Under the pieces are notes generated by a model that worked only from the letters and a program-made list of their open reading frames with translations, searched no databases and was not told where the DNA came from. This document shows, in pieces, positions 12,516-23,399 of a stretch of 64,000 bases of DNA (positions are counted from its first letter, which is position 1; each line of letters opens with the position of its first letter). The position numbers and the translations under genes are program-made. Source of the stretch: Endomychus coccineus (taxonomy: Eukaryota > Arthropoda > Insecta > Coleoptera > Endomychidae); contig OY294067.1 in the NCBI GenBank assembly GCA_958510875.1, forward strand, positions 143,754,046-143,818,045. Reading direction: 5' to 3'.

Positions 12516-13556
12516 ATGTATATATCAATTGAAAATATGGTATTCATCCCATTTACCATATGGTCCAACTGAAAATTCGGCAAATTTTGGTTGGAAACAC
12601 GAAAATGATTTTTGGAATCCTGTATTCACTAAGCAAGACCCAGTGCCTAATGATCCTGGCCATTCATTGTGCTGATAAAAACTGCACAAACAATAAATGT
12701 ATAATGTATATGCATTGAAGAAGGTTTGAAATGTACCAGTGAATGTGAATGTAGAGACTGCCAGAATACATTCAGAGATCCTGTTGATGAAGCGGAATCA
12801 GAAAATGAACAATATTAATATTTACATTATTTTTCGTTTACTAGATTGGTTCAAATTCTTTTGATTTTGTAAATTATCATGAAATGCAATATTATTTTCA
12901 TCTGTACTTGTATCATTGATTTTGAAACAACTATCAAAAGCACAATTTCTCAACACAACATAGTGCGCTAATGGGTCGGATATTGAGAGTAGGTCCTGAT
13001 GGTATTGCGTCGTGCGCGAGCATTCGCCGGGAGACGCGAAATAACAGACATTTTCAAAAAATCATACCGTCAAAACTATCACATACGAGTAGAATTTTTT
13101 TATTCTTAAAAACTTTTAGACCCTTCATCTCAATTTTCTCGCTGCATGTACATACATATTTCAAATAATAAAAAAGCTTTTCGATCAGTGAAAATTTGAT
13201 TTCACGGTTTCTACTATTTCACATTCTCTATTTATTCAGATGAAAACGCGATAATATTTCATCTTGGTCATGATATATTGAGAGGCGCTGAATGACCCCC
13301 TTCCGATTTACAAGAAAAAGCAAATCGATATCCTGTGTAGTTCTCGAGATATTGAGTGATATGTTTAAGAAAACACGTTTTTCGAATATTCTATTTTTTT
13401 CGTACTTTTTTGATTAAAAAAGTTCAGCCCCATAGAAAAATGTCGTCCAGCTGGATTATGATGAACAATCACATGGAGGAAATTATCAGATAGGTCTGAT
13501 TTGGTTATACCCCGGAAAAAAAAACGATGGATTTTGGCCCCGGTTTTACTCCACTA

Positions 13557-14404
13557 ACTGCGATTAGACGTTCTACGTACATTTACGTCGTGTGCTGTGT
13601 AGAATGCAAAATGTTTACCTAAATTTTTTTAGATCAGTATATTGAACTGAAAAATTAATGTGTTGATACGTCTATTTGTTTATCTCGACCAGACATGGAT
13701 CTTCGAAGATGGTACCGCTGGTCATCCCTTACAAGATTCTAGCACTAAAGCTGTTAAAACGATGAATGTTGATGAAGCAATGTGTTCATGCTGGTTGTAC
13801 AGCAAGTTTCAATCGTAGTGAATCACCCCCAACGTTGAAGATATGGAATTCTCCAGGAAACGTCATATGTATTAAAGATTAAATAGGGATAATATATCTA
13901 TATTTAATATATTTGAGGTACCTACTGTTGTTGATCTTGCTAAAAATGTCTAAGCCGCAACCATTATACATAACAGACAATTATGTTACCTGGAAAATAT
14001 GGTCAACGAAGTGCTTTGCGTACACCCTCACAATTACATTTTTAACCCCATTCATAGTTTGAGTATAACTAACTACTACAGGGATCAAGTTGACATAGAT
14101 GGTAGTTCTGCGGAAAAATGTGGGAAGATAAGCTGAATGATTCTGTGTGTAATTTTGTTAATGTGTATTGTTTACAGGAACTACAGTATTTGAGACAGTG
14201 AGATGATACTCATCTATTTTTCTGTGCTGGTGCAATAATCTCAAGAATAAACAGCAATCTTAATACTCACAACAGCAATTTTATTACAAATTAGTGATAT
14301 TTATACGCTTCCTGTTCTGAAGTTCAATTTCTATAACTGTATTTGATACTACATATAAAATTCTCGGGAAATAGGTTACGCTAACACATATATATATTCA
14401 ATAT
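13557..14404. other. No recognisable gene
   Basis: Nothing firmly supported. A 40-residue stretch at about 13,690-13,818 faintly recalls a transposase helix-turn-helix but is too weak to annotate. Confidence 0.4.
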
Positions 14405-14446
14405 TTTCGTACGTTTCGATTTCACGACCATCATCAGAAGACGTAT
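14405..14446 (-). ncRNA. Hammerhead-core-like motif
   Basis: On the minus strand: CTGATGA, then a possible stem II (GGT...ATC) with loop CGTGA, then GAAACGTAC. This matches the hammerhead ribozyme core CUGANGA...GAAA and the palindromic ACGT seen in compact Penelope-associated versions. A stem I pairing and a good cleavage triplet are not evident, so activity is doubtful. Related copies occur at 38,985 and 39,112. Confidence 0.35.
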
Positions 14447-14611
14447 CACTGTATGAAAAGTGATTTCCTAAAACTGTTGTATCACCACAAGGAGTTCTTA
14501 TTGCACAACTTTCAATCAAAAATGCCGACGTGGCCAAAACGAACAGAAACATCACGAACAATAGAAATTATAACACATTAATGTTTTAAGTATAAATCCG
14601 CTGCTAAGCAA

Positions 14612-15312
14612 TATTTATTTAATTTATTTATTCACTTATATACGGACATGCCAATTTGCAAAAACCATAAATATTTAAGAGACAATTTTTACGCTACCTC
14701 ATCTACAATTATAATCATAATCAACTAATACTAAGTAACAACAAATTAATATACCTCATTTGATTTTTGAATGAATATGTAGATGTATCAAATGATCAAT
14801 GATTTCACTATTTTTATTTGCCAATTTAACTATCCTTGTAATGGGCTCATTTTGGCCATAATTCGTACTGTGATGAGGAACCATGAATAGTTCTGAAATT
14901 CTTGTTCTTCTGGGATTTGTATTCAGATTAAACAGTTCAATTAAATTAGGACAATTTATTATAGCTCCATTTATAACCTTGTGCAGAAATCTCAAGTCTA
15001 TTTCAGCTCTTCGATGTTCCAAACTTGATAAATTTAAGATGTTCAGAATGTCAGAATATTCATAGTTTCCCCTTCTATATCCAAGTTTGAATACACAATT
15101 GCACACATTATTTTGAACTCTCTCAATTCTATTGATATCCGCTTATTGAAACGGACACCAAATCATACAATTATATTCAATAACTGATCGAACAAGAGAG
15201 CAGTAAAATATTCTAGGAGTGTATAGGGAAAATTTGTCTAAAGATCTTGCAATGAAGCCCAATAATTTAAATGATTTTGAAACAATATTATCAATGTGTT
15301 ATTTATAAACTC
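14612..15312 (-). pseudogene. 5'-truncated LINE, reverse transcriptase C-terminus and 3' tail
   Basis: On the minus strand the frame reads HIDNIVSKSFKLLGFIARS, RIFYCSLVRSVIEYNCMIW, one stop, then INRIERVQNNV and a 116-residue tail to 14,756. This is the region after the RT palm in CR1/Jockey-type LINEs, including the Leu-Gly-Phe helix and the Glu-Tyr...Trp block. It compares with 21,020-21,240 of the longer LINE in this window. The 3' end carries an aataaata-type tail at about 14,612-14,640. The copy begins abruptly near 15,312, as expected of a 5' truncation. Confidence 0.7.
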
Positions 15313-15768
15313 TGAATTCATATCAAATCACAGTACGTGATACGACTGAAGGACTGAGCTAAAACTATAACTTTCGAGTATCCACTTTCCAACCAGAGGT
15401 TAAAAATTTATGAGGTAATAGAAAAAGTTTGTCAAAAGTTATTAAAAATATTACGATTTGAGCATTCTACCAATAATATACTTTCAACATCATAGAGACG
15501 CATGTAGGAATTTGCAAGTGTTTTATTTAATTGAATTAGTATGCATCTGACTTAATGATTAAATATCTGTTCTACGATTCACAGACTTGGAGTCACGTGT
15601 TATGTGGATCGTCTCCAGAATAGATCTTTTATAATAGTTGGTTTCCTTAGTTCAAATATTAACATTTTTGTAAGCGAACTTATATCAAAGTAGTGTCTAG
15701 CAGGTGCGGTAGAATTTATTAAGTTTCTGTTTCTTGTACTATACTTATGGCCATACATTCTTTTTCTT
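15313..15768. other. No recognisable gene
   Basis: Nothing supported. Confidence 0.35.
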
Positions 15769-15900
15769 GGATAGTAGTTTCAGTTCAAGCCTCAAGCCTG
15801 CCCTGAAGATGCCACCTGTAATGGTTGGCGAAACGTCGGCATTAAGTCGAGCTATTGTGACGCGGAATCCATCCGGAAGACAAGATTTTTCTACATTCTT
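15769..15900 (+). mobile_element. Penelope-like element 3' (pLTR-like) fragment
   Basis: About 130 bp, nearly identical to the reverse complement of 49,940-50,070, which lies downstream of a PLE GIY-YIG frame. Shared text includes cagttcaagc.tcaagcctg, cctgaagatgccacc.gtaat and gctattgtgacg.ggaatcc. No PLE coding sequence remains next to it, so it is a 3'-end-only copy. The open frame crossing it (15,734-15,952) is non-coding. Confidence 0.65.
15799..15841 (+). ncRNA. Compact hammerhead ribozyme motif in PLE 3' sequence
   Basis: Stem I TGCC (15,799-15,802) pairs with GGCA (15,838-15,841). The core reads CTGAAGA (15,803-15,809), fitting CUGANGA. Stem II can form from GCCACC with GGT-T-GGC, leaving one unpaired T after the core. 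Then GAAACGTC (15,830-15,837) gives the GAAA core and a cleavage triplet GTC. Stem III is reduced to the self-complementary ACGT, as in the Penelope-associated hammerheads known to act as dimers. All core bases are intact in this copy. Confidence 0.6.
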
Positions 15901-16617
15901 TTTTGTGAATATTGCTCTTAGAGATTCCTGTATAAGTCAGAATGCGATCTAAACAATTCAATTTGTATACTGTGTAGGTTTGTTTATCTTCAGGTATTGA
16001 AGCTTTCAGATTTCAAAAATATTTCGGTTTTTGTTCAACTATTGAATCATGAATGTGATACTTCCAAAGTAAGTGAGCTCTTCTTTCCATAATATGTTGA
16101 ACAAACATTTTCCATATCAATATCAATGATCCATAAGTAAGTATGTAACAGAAAATTGAATACACTTTCACATGAACCAAGATAAGTGACATGAAAGATA
16201 ATCTCTTAACTTGTATGGCTTCATAAGTGGATTCTATCTTTAACATTTGTTGAAATATTATATTCATCCCGTTAAATCAGTGTTACTGAGATAATCGAAA
16301 GACTATCTGAAAATCATGCATTGATTCGGATATTTTGAAACGCGAGAATATTGAGTGTTCGTTTCCATGGATAATAATGCTTACTTCAACATTACAGTAT
16401 GGATTAATAACATAGACTTGAAGCTGAGAGTGAATTTTCCATATCTTTAAATCTTCCAGTTGGCAGTAGAAACAGTATGTAGGTTAGATACATAGAACTC
16501 CTAATTTTGTTTATTCAATCAAATCGTTAGTTGTATGAATACCAGAAGAACATAAATAAGCATCTGAAACCATCTTGCTCTAGAAAATTATACAGAAAAT
16601 ATGCCCAGAATATATAC
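15901..16617. other. No recognisable gene
   Basis: Nothing supported; short open frames only. Confidence 0.35.
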
Positions 16618-17285
16618 AGTACTAGCGACCCGCCTCCGCTTCGCACAGGTGCAATGCTGACACTAAGTACACTACAGAAAAACTGTGAAAGTTGTATATA
16701 AAAACATAGCGGCCCGCTCCGGCCGGTACCGCCGCAAACGCTACGTCCCGCAATTTTTAAATCTGTAATATCTTCGAAAATATTAATTTAAATCATATGC
16801 TGTAAAGGGCCATATAGATCTATATCAAATCAACAATGTATTTAAGGTATTTAATTGGATAAGGATTGATGCTGTATTGGTTAAAATCGCTTCGAAAATT
16901 AGCCATTATTTGTCGTAAAAATTAAATGACAAATAAATGGTATTGTGGGATAACCATAAGAGATAGACATATACCATCGTGGAGTTTTCTGTAGACCTTT
17001 TCAATGTGTACAATACTTAGTAAATTATTTTGATATATCTCGTAGGGTTCAGCCTGCGTTTGCAATGTAAGCGGAAAAAATGTAATTATTTACGACATCA
17101 CATTAGAAACCTCAAAAATAACAGTATTTCTCCACTATTTAATGGATGTTATTATACATATGAACCTTCCTCTTCAATCACTCTATCTATTAAAAGAAAC
17201 CACATCAAAATCCGTTGCCTAGTTTTAAAGATTTAAGCATACATAGGGATATAGGGACTTTGTTTTATACTATGTAGAGATATAG
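16618..17285 (+). repeat. Dispersed arthropod repeat, class uncertain
   Basis: Begins tactagcgacccgcctccgc and ends near gactttgttttatactatg. Long inner stretches such as gtagggttcagcctgcgttt and ccgttgcctagttttaaaga are better preserved than the surrounding sequence. I recall very similar sequence as a common dispersed repeat in insect genomes but could not check this, nor can I assign it to a LINE, Helitron or SINE class. A second GC-rich block (agcggcccgctccggccggt) sits at about 16,708. No protein is encoded. Confidence 0.45.
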
Positions 17286-17453
17286 ACCAATATGAATAAG
17301 ATATTATATGGACCGTTTCTTCAACTAGAATAAATGTAGGTAGATTACGATAATATATCAGCTATAACTAGATACATAACTAATAGACATATTTCAGATG
17401 ACTGTATGGAGAGAATCCAAATATTGTCTATAAATTACAAATACAAGAGACGT

Positions 17454-17519
17454 ATAAAATAAACGTATAGTAGACAATATTCTCGATATGAATAACTTTG
17501 CACAGCTTTTTTGAAATCT
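17454..17519. repeat. Left copy of 66-bp direct repeat flanking the LINE
   Basis: Matches 21,771-21,836 over its whole length, with about 8 differences in 66. It lies just upstream of the LINE 5' untranslated region, so it is a candidate target-site duplication of unusual length. Confidence 0.7.
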
Positions 17520-17618
17520 ACAATACTACAGACATAGATACTAGATATGCATTCGTTTTCAATTCGTTTCCTACTATTATTTGGTAAATACGAAAAGTAA
17601 ATAGTAAATCAATATATT

Positions 17619-18762
17619 ATGGCTAGTGAAGGTGGTGAACTAAGCGATGATGATAAAACAGTTAGGACAAGAGTGAGAAAAAAGACTAAAATTACTAGTA
17701 CTAGTAAAAGTACAAGCAAAACTACTTCAAAGGCTAGTTCTCAAATCGATGTTAATGAAGTAAACACAACTGGAGTGGCTGCAGATGTCGAGCAAGGTAA
17801 AAAGTTGTATGCTGATAAGGTAATTCTATCTTTAGAAGAAATAATAAATAATACATTTCAAATAGAATCTTACAATTATTTGAAACTCCTTGTTGAAGAA
17901 ATGAAACTAACTAACGTTTTACTCAGTGAAAAAGTAACTAAATTAGAAATGGAATTAGTAAATGAAAAATTAGAAAGGAAAATACTCAATGACAAATATG
18001 TAACGTTGGAAAAATCGGTAGAAAAATCTAGTATTAAGTCAATAGATGATTCTAAAATATCATATGCTGAGAGAACAGCATTACACTCGCAGAGTAAAAT
18101 CAAATCAAAGGATAACTTACACACCCATCTTACGGAGCATGCAAAAGTTCTGAACAAATATGCTGATAAAAGTACAATCAATGTTAAAAGGTCCGGCCAA
18201 TCGAATGCAACAAATATACAGGATGTTCCACCTGTTAGTGAAAACTATGCTGAACAACACAGTGAAATTCGATCAATAGATGAAGAGCAAGATTTTGAGT
18301 TATATCAAACTAGAAAGTCTATTAACACTGAACAGTAAACGGAACGATAAAAATATAGTTATTGGAAAGTCGGTTAGCATTGAAAACGAATTTGTTGCTG
18401 CGCCTTGTATAAATGCATGGTTATATGTAGGAAACTGTGATCAAAGTGTCACAGAGGATGTGCTTACAACATATATTAAGAAAAATTGCACTGGTGCTAC
18501 TAACGTTGAAGTAATTTTACTCAAGGAATACAAACGAAAAAAAGCTTTCAGAATTGGAGTTGATTTCCGGTATCTCGAAAAACTTATGTCGCCCGAATTC
18601 TGGCCCACCAGAATATTAATTCGAAGGTACTTTTTCAGAAATAATGATAGGACATCGGCTATTGTAAATGATGACTCTAATCAAAATAAATCAGCTACAA
18701 CTAAAAGCAATCAAGGAATTGACATAATTTTTCCAGTATGGGCAATGACTCCAGCCAGTTAG
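17619..18762 (+). pseudogene. LINE ORF1 protein
   Basis: ORF1 of a CR1/Jockey-like non-LTR element, expected to bind element RNA. The N-terminus (from 17,619) is acidic then Lys/Ser/Thr-rich. It is followed by a predicted coiled coil of about 60 residues around LKLLVEEMKL...LEMELVNEKLE. A frameshift near 18,290-18,330 moves the frame to a second part (to 18,762). That part contains INAWLYVGNCDQSVTEDVL and RIGVDFRYLEKLMSPEFWP, a fold common in ORF1 C-termini of this clade. The two parts would make about 380 residues. The end overlaps the ORF2 start (18,738) by 25 bases, a normal arrangement for two-ORF LINEs. Confidence 0.7.
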
Positions 18763-21608
18763 AGGAAGTAAATTTTCGATCTCAAAAAATCTCCATATTC
18801 TACCAGAATGTTACAAGCCTGAATAATAAAATCTTTGATGTTAATCTCAACGTATTGATCAGTGACTATAGTATTATCGCGATGACGGAAACATGGCTAA
18901 CAGACTCGATATCCTCAAGTGAACTATTTAACAACACTTATAATGTGTTTCGTATGGATCGCAATAAGAAAGCAACTGGTAAAACGAGAGGAGGTGGAGT
19001 TCTGCTAGCATTTAAAGAAAACTTGAATGTCCGTGAAATACAGATCTTACATGATATAGTTCAAGTTGAAATTGTATGTTGTACATTAAAATTGCTTCGA
19101 GAAATAATTTCAATATGTGTCTTCTATATAAATCCAAGTGCTTCTTCTATTGTATCGAAAAGCTTTCTGACTTGATAGAACAAAGAATTTTACCATACCA
19201 TTAGGTGAAAATACAATAATAATAGGTGAATTTAAATTTAACCAGAGTAACTCAAGTGAACCGAACACAAGATACAACCTGTGAATTATATCACAACTTT
19301 ATAGCATTTTCGGGATTAAAGCAAATGAATACTGTTAAAAATGTATTTGGTAATTTGCTTGATGTTGTCTTTTCAAATAGTGAGTGTAAGGTTATTACTG
19401 CGGTTGATGTTTTGGCCAAAATAGATACCAATCATCCGCCTTTGTGTATTGAGTGTGATTTGAATACTTATCAACTTGAAGGCAGGCAATAAAAATACTT
19501 CTTATGAATACAATTTTAGGCTTGGAAACTATAATAAATTATATGAATTAATGTGGGACACGGACTGGAATGTGTTGTCTACTTATAATGAATTCAATGA
19601 ATATGTGGATAGGTTTTATAAGATAATATATTCATTATTTGATAAATGCATTCCAAAAACTAAAGTCAAATAGTGGAAGTATCCGCCATGGTTTACTCTT
19701 GAAATAGTTTCCGATTTGAAAGCAAAAGAGCGAAATAGAAGAATATATCGAAAGTCCGGTATTAATCAATGTCGTGTAGACTATATGAATCTTAGATATA
19801 AACTCAAGAAAGATATAAGGGAAAGTCACAGGAAATATATAAGAAAAGTAGAACATGATTTAATTCAAAATCCTACTAAATTTTGGTATTATGTTTCTAC
19901 ACAAAAAGGTTGCTCACGTATACCCTCTCAGATGAAATATAATAATAGAGATCTATCGGATAGTGAGTCCATAGTCGCAGCATTTGTTGATCATTTTGCT
20001 GATTCGTTTGAGAATGTCAGAAACTCTAAAGACGCTAAAAATAATTGTGAAAATTTTTACACTCATCCCTGTACTATTATCACGAAAAATGATATCATTA
20101 TGTCAATAAATAGAATAAAAAATTCAAGTTCGGTTGGTTTTTATAAAATACCCGTGTTTTTTATTAAAGATTGTAAACAATTATTAATTAAACCTTTAGT
20201 TGAATTATTCAATCTTTGTATGCAAACGAGCTCATTTCCTGATGTTTGGAAAGGGTGTAAAATTGGTCCTGTACACAAAAAGGGTGATAGGTCAGATGTC
20301 AGCAACTACAGGCCTATAAGTATATTATCCAATATATCTAAGGTTTTTGAAACTATACTTTATAATGAAATTTACCACTGTGTGCAACAAAAAATTACAC
20401 CATTTCAACATGGATTTATGAGCGGGAGGTCCACTACAAGCAACCTAATACATTTTACTCAGTACGTGTCTGAATCATTGGAGCAGTTTCGTGACGTTCA
20501 TGAAGTCTATACTGACTTTTCTAAAGCGTTCGATAGAGTGGATCATACACTGATATTAGATAAACTCTTGCAATTTGATGTTTCTAGTGATATCATAGCT
20601 TTAATAAGTTCTTATATATTCAACAGGCAACAATTTGTTGTGCATAATAACTTCAAGTTTGAGTGCTATGACGCGCCATCTGGTGTTCCTCAGGGATCTA
20701 ACTTAGGTCCCATCTTATTTTTGATATTCATTAATGATATCGTAGATATTGTTGAATATTCCAAAATATTGATATTTGCTAATGATATTAAAATTTTCAG
20801 GAGTATTAATGATGTAAATGACTGCTTAAAACATCAATCAGATGTCAACAAAATATTTGAATGATCGGAAACGAACTGTTTACATCTCAACATTGAAAAA
20901 TGTCAGTTTATGATCTACTCAGCTAGTTCAAATAAAGTGACTTTTACTTACCAAATTGGGAACATCAATTCAAAAGAGGTGGATAATATAAGAGATTTGG
21001 GTGTGCTATTTGACAAAAAACTTAATTTTGATCTTCATATAAATAAAATTGTTAAAGAAGCCCTTAGCCTATTGGGATTTATAATACGTTGCAGTAAACC
21101 ATTTACCAATATCAACGCTATTAAAATGCTCTATAACTCTCTACCAAGGAGCAAATTAGAATACTGTTCAATAATTTGGAGTCCTCAATATGATAAATAT
21201 ATTCAATTATTAGAAAAATGTCAAAATAGATTTTTACGATACCTACACTATAAACAGGATGGGTTTTATCCAACCTATCCATTTCTAAAATCAAGTAATG
21301 AATTAAGACAAAAATTCGACTATACTAGTTTAGAAAAGCGTCGGAATAATTCTCAAATAATGTTTATTTATAAATTATTAAATGATAAAATTGATGATAT
21401 GGCATTACTAGCTCAAATTAAATTAAGAATTCCTGATATACGTACAAGACATTCCAGTCTTTCCTTATTTCATATTCCAGCTAGTAGGACGATCAGACAC
21501 AGTAACTCGCCATTAATAAAAATGTGCATTTCATGCAACAATCGTTGCATAAATTTTGACATTTTTGCTGACACTATTACTGTATTAAGACTAAAATTGG
21601 GTGATTAA
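18738..21608 (+). pseudogene. LINE ORF2: endonuclease and reverse transcriptase
   Basis: ORF2 copies the element RNA at a nicked target. The endonuclease part (18,738-19,490) shows FYQNVTSLNNKI, MTETWLTD and GGGVLLAF, then is frameshifted near 19,160-19,230. The RT part (19,716-20,864) is open for 382 codons with YRPISILSNISKVFE, DFSKAFDRVDH, PSGVPQGSNLGP and IFANDIKIF. The last replaces the usual FADD with FAND, so one catalytic Asp is Asn. TGA at 20,862 falls where a Trp is expected, and the same frame family continues at 20,910-21,608 with the thumb and tail. This is a largely complete but inactive copy. Confidence 0.85.
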
Positions 21609-21734
21609 GAATCGTTATATTTTATTTATCACAATTTGCATATTGTACACTTCTTTATATCTATATCCATATATATGTTAGGTTTAGTAAATTCTCTGTA
21701 ATTGGTTTTTTTTTCCAAGAACTGTAGGGTTATT

Positions 21735-21770
21735 AAATAAATGAATAAATAAATAAATAAATAAATAAAT
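21735..21770 (+). repeat. Tetranucleotide (aaat) tail of the LINE
   Basis: Nine near-perfect aaat/aaata units follow the ORF2 stop and a 130-bp 3' UTR. They directly abut the right 66-bp repeat, which marks them as the 3' end of the LINE. Confidence 0.75.
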
Positions 21771-21836
21771 ATAAAATGAACGTATAGTAGACAATATCCT
21801 CGATATAGAAAACTTTGCACAGCGTTCTTAAAATCT
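21771..21836. repeat. Right copy of 66-bp direct repeat flanking the LINE
   Basis: Counterpart of 17,454-17,519; it shares atagtagacaatat.ctcgat and actttgcacagc. Sequence after it continues as ordinary flank. Confidence 0.7.
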
Positions 21837-23035
21837 GGTAAAACGCCATGATTCAAATAATACTATAGACTAATTATATGGGCGCAAAAAAGATATCTAA
21901 AGCTTGTGTGAAGATTGCAAATGTTAGATTCTGTAAAATAGACGTTTCCTATACAATATTTCTGATCATTTTAATTTTTCATACATATAATAAACATTAT
22001 TATTCAGATATGTTTTAGATTCTATGGAAGAACAACAAGATTATCTAAGAATTGTTTAAAAGTTGAAAAGATTTGATACATCTACATTAGACATTTATCA
22101 AACAAATCTACGGACCAAATTAAGTCATATGGATATTTTACTATCTAATAGATTGTATTGTTTAGATATAATTGAGTCAAAATATATTGATGCACTAGAA
22201 GATGATCTAGAAATCGTATAAATTCATATTATTTCTAAATGTAAATTTGATGTTTCTTAGATAATAATTCAGACTCAATCAAATTATATCTTTTTCTCGT
22301 TATCTAATCGATCTTCCCCCTTAGATATGTTTTAGACAAAAAAATGGAAATTCAAACGAAGCTAATCAAAAAACGTAAATTCCAAATATTAGATCCATAT
22401 AAAATATACACTTTTAAGACAATTTTTCTGATGAAAATAAATTGTACTGACCTTACACTATCTAATAATAAATATTATCACTCAGAAATCTTTCAGACAG
22501 CTTATGGGCTCTTCAAAAAAGGTAATTGGAGTTTTTTATGAAACTTTCATGTATTAAATACATGTAAATTAGACAATTATCAGACAGTGCTTCTGACTAA
22601 ATTGAATTCTTCAATTCTTCACTGTTCAATATATGTATGTTATCCAGATGCTTTAAGTATATTACATTTATTCACAGAAGATATAAGCCGAAAGTGGAAT
22701 GAAAAAATTACTTATAGTAGATCTATGTTAGGCAATATTTCTGAAGATTTCCATTATCTATTTGCCACCCTAGCTAGGATCTAAGGAAAAATGCTTCCTC
22801 TGAGGATTTTTTTTCAAGAATATAATTTAAGAACAGGAAATCTGATTTGTATTCAATTATGAGAATTAGAAAAGTTGTGTATAAAAAACTATACAAGAAT
22901 TTACAATTTGTCCCTTTCTTCATACAATGTATCTGAGAAGCTATCAACAAAATTTTGAATGAATCGATTACCTATCTAGTTCTCTTTTCGGTCAATTTCA
23001 AAATGTAGTATTGAGAAGAGGTGTGAAAAATGTAT
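21837..23035. other. No recognisable gene
   Basis: AT-rich flank with repeated agatatgttttaga at about 22,008 and 22,325. Short open frames (22,344-22,541 and 22,587-22,784) have no family resemblance. Confidence 0.4.
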
Positions 23036-23391
23036 TGTTATGAATCCAATTATTTGATGACTCCTTTCGTTACTATAGTTACCCTTGGAATAATTGATTA
23101 TTTTAGTTACCTTGTAAATAACAAAAATGTAAGCTTCTGTTTATGTAGACAAACAATAATATACATACATAATCATTCATGATTGAATTATTTCTCGAAG
23201 AATCATTTCATAATCAGTAAGTGGAGTGAAAAAGCTCACGAGACAGAACATGGTAACTTCGAACTGGATATAATCAGCGAAAATATCAGCACTAGCAGTC
23301 GTCATTCGACAAGAATAATTCAGATCATTCGCAGCTTATTTGTTGAACAAAGAAGCAAGATCAAGATTCAATATATTATCGGATTCATTTA
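23036..23391 (+). repeat. 5' LTR of BEL/Pao element
   Basis: Starts TGTTATGAATCC and matches 33,596-33,790 over its first 190 bp (atagttacccttggaataat, aacaaaaatgtaagc, cataatcagtaagtgg). The 3' part is not present in the right LTR. The LTR end and primer-binding site are split by the MITE at 23,400. Confidence 0.75.
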
Positions 23392-23399
23392 GTTGGTAA

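Larger units (their letters stand above)
8314..12818 (+). pseudogene. Uncharacterised large protein of a widespread invertebrate family, broken
   Basis: I recognise the family only as an uncharacterised, often multicopy invertebrate protein. Exons run as follows. 8,314-8,583 has a CVIC...YHNEC zinc-like pattern. 9,034-10,867 includes GGMHLTMAVIASIGYIFGDG and ENSCKLMLEGKQYSRSIRG. 10,927-12,464 includes SNHDEADTRLLLH, KSVDTDVLVLLLH and SFTGCDTT. From 12,516 come PYGPTENSANFGW and a cysteine-rich end GLKCTSECECRDCQN. Acidic residues in the DEADTR, DTDVL and GCDT blocks are spaced as in metal-dependent nucleases; this is inference. In-frame stops sit at 9,352, 9,931, 10,615, 11,487 and 12,216, with frameshifts near 11,490-11,600 and 12,430. 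It lies inside the candidate inverted repeats at 7,699 and 13,556. Confidence 0.6.
7699..13556 (+). mobile_element. Candidate DNA transposon with long diverged terminal inverted repeats
   Basis: The left flank of the gene at 8.3-12.8 kb, read in reverse complement, lines up with its right flank. Left, reversed: tcaagaaacgtgtttt, aataaaaaagttc, ctggttatacctcg, gggtggattttactccacta. Right, direct: ttaagaaaacacgtttt, ttaaaaaagttc, ttggttataccccgg, ggttttactccactaa. Blocks keep the same order over about 340 bp (about 7,699-8,050 and 13,215-13,556). Both outer ends read TTAGTGGAGTAAAA. This suggests inverted termini around a coding unit of the same age. The alignment is by eye, with indels, and no target-site duplication was identified. 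Confidence 0.5.

Noticed and set aside
13690..13818. Possible pogo/CENP-B-type helix-turn-helix (NVDEAMCSCW...)
   Set aside because: Too short and isolated; no transposase core nearby.
22344..22784. Two short plus-strand open frames
   Set aside because: No family resemblance and no splice or promoter signal; likely chance in AT-rich DNA.
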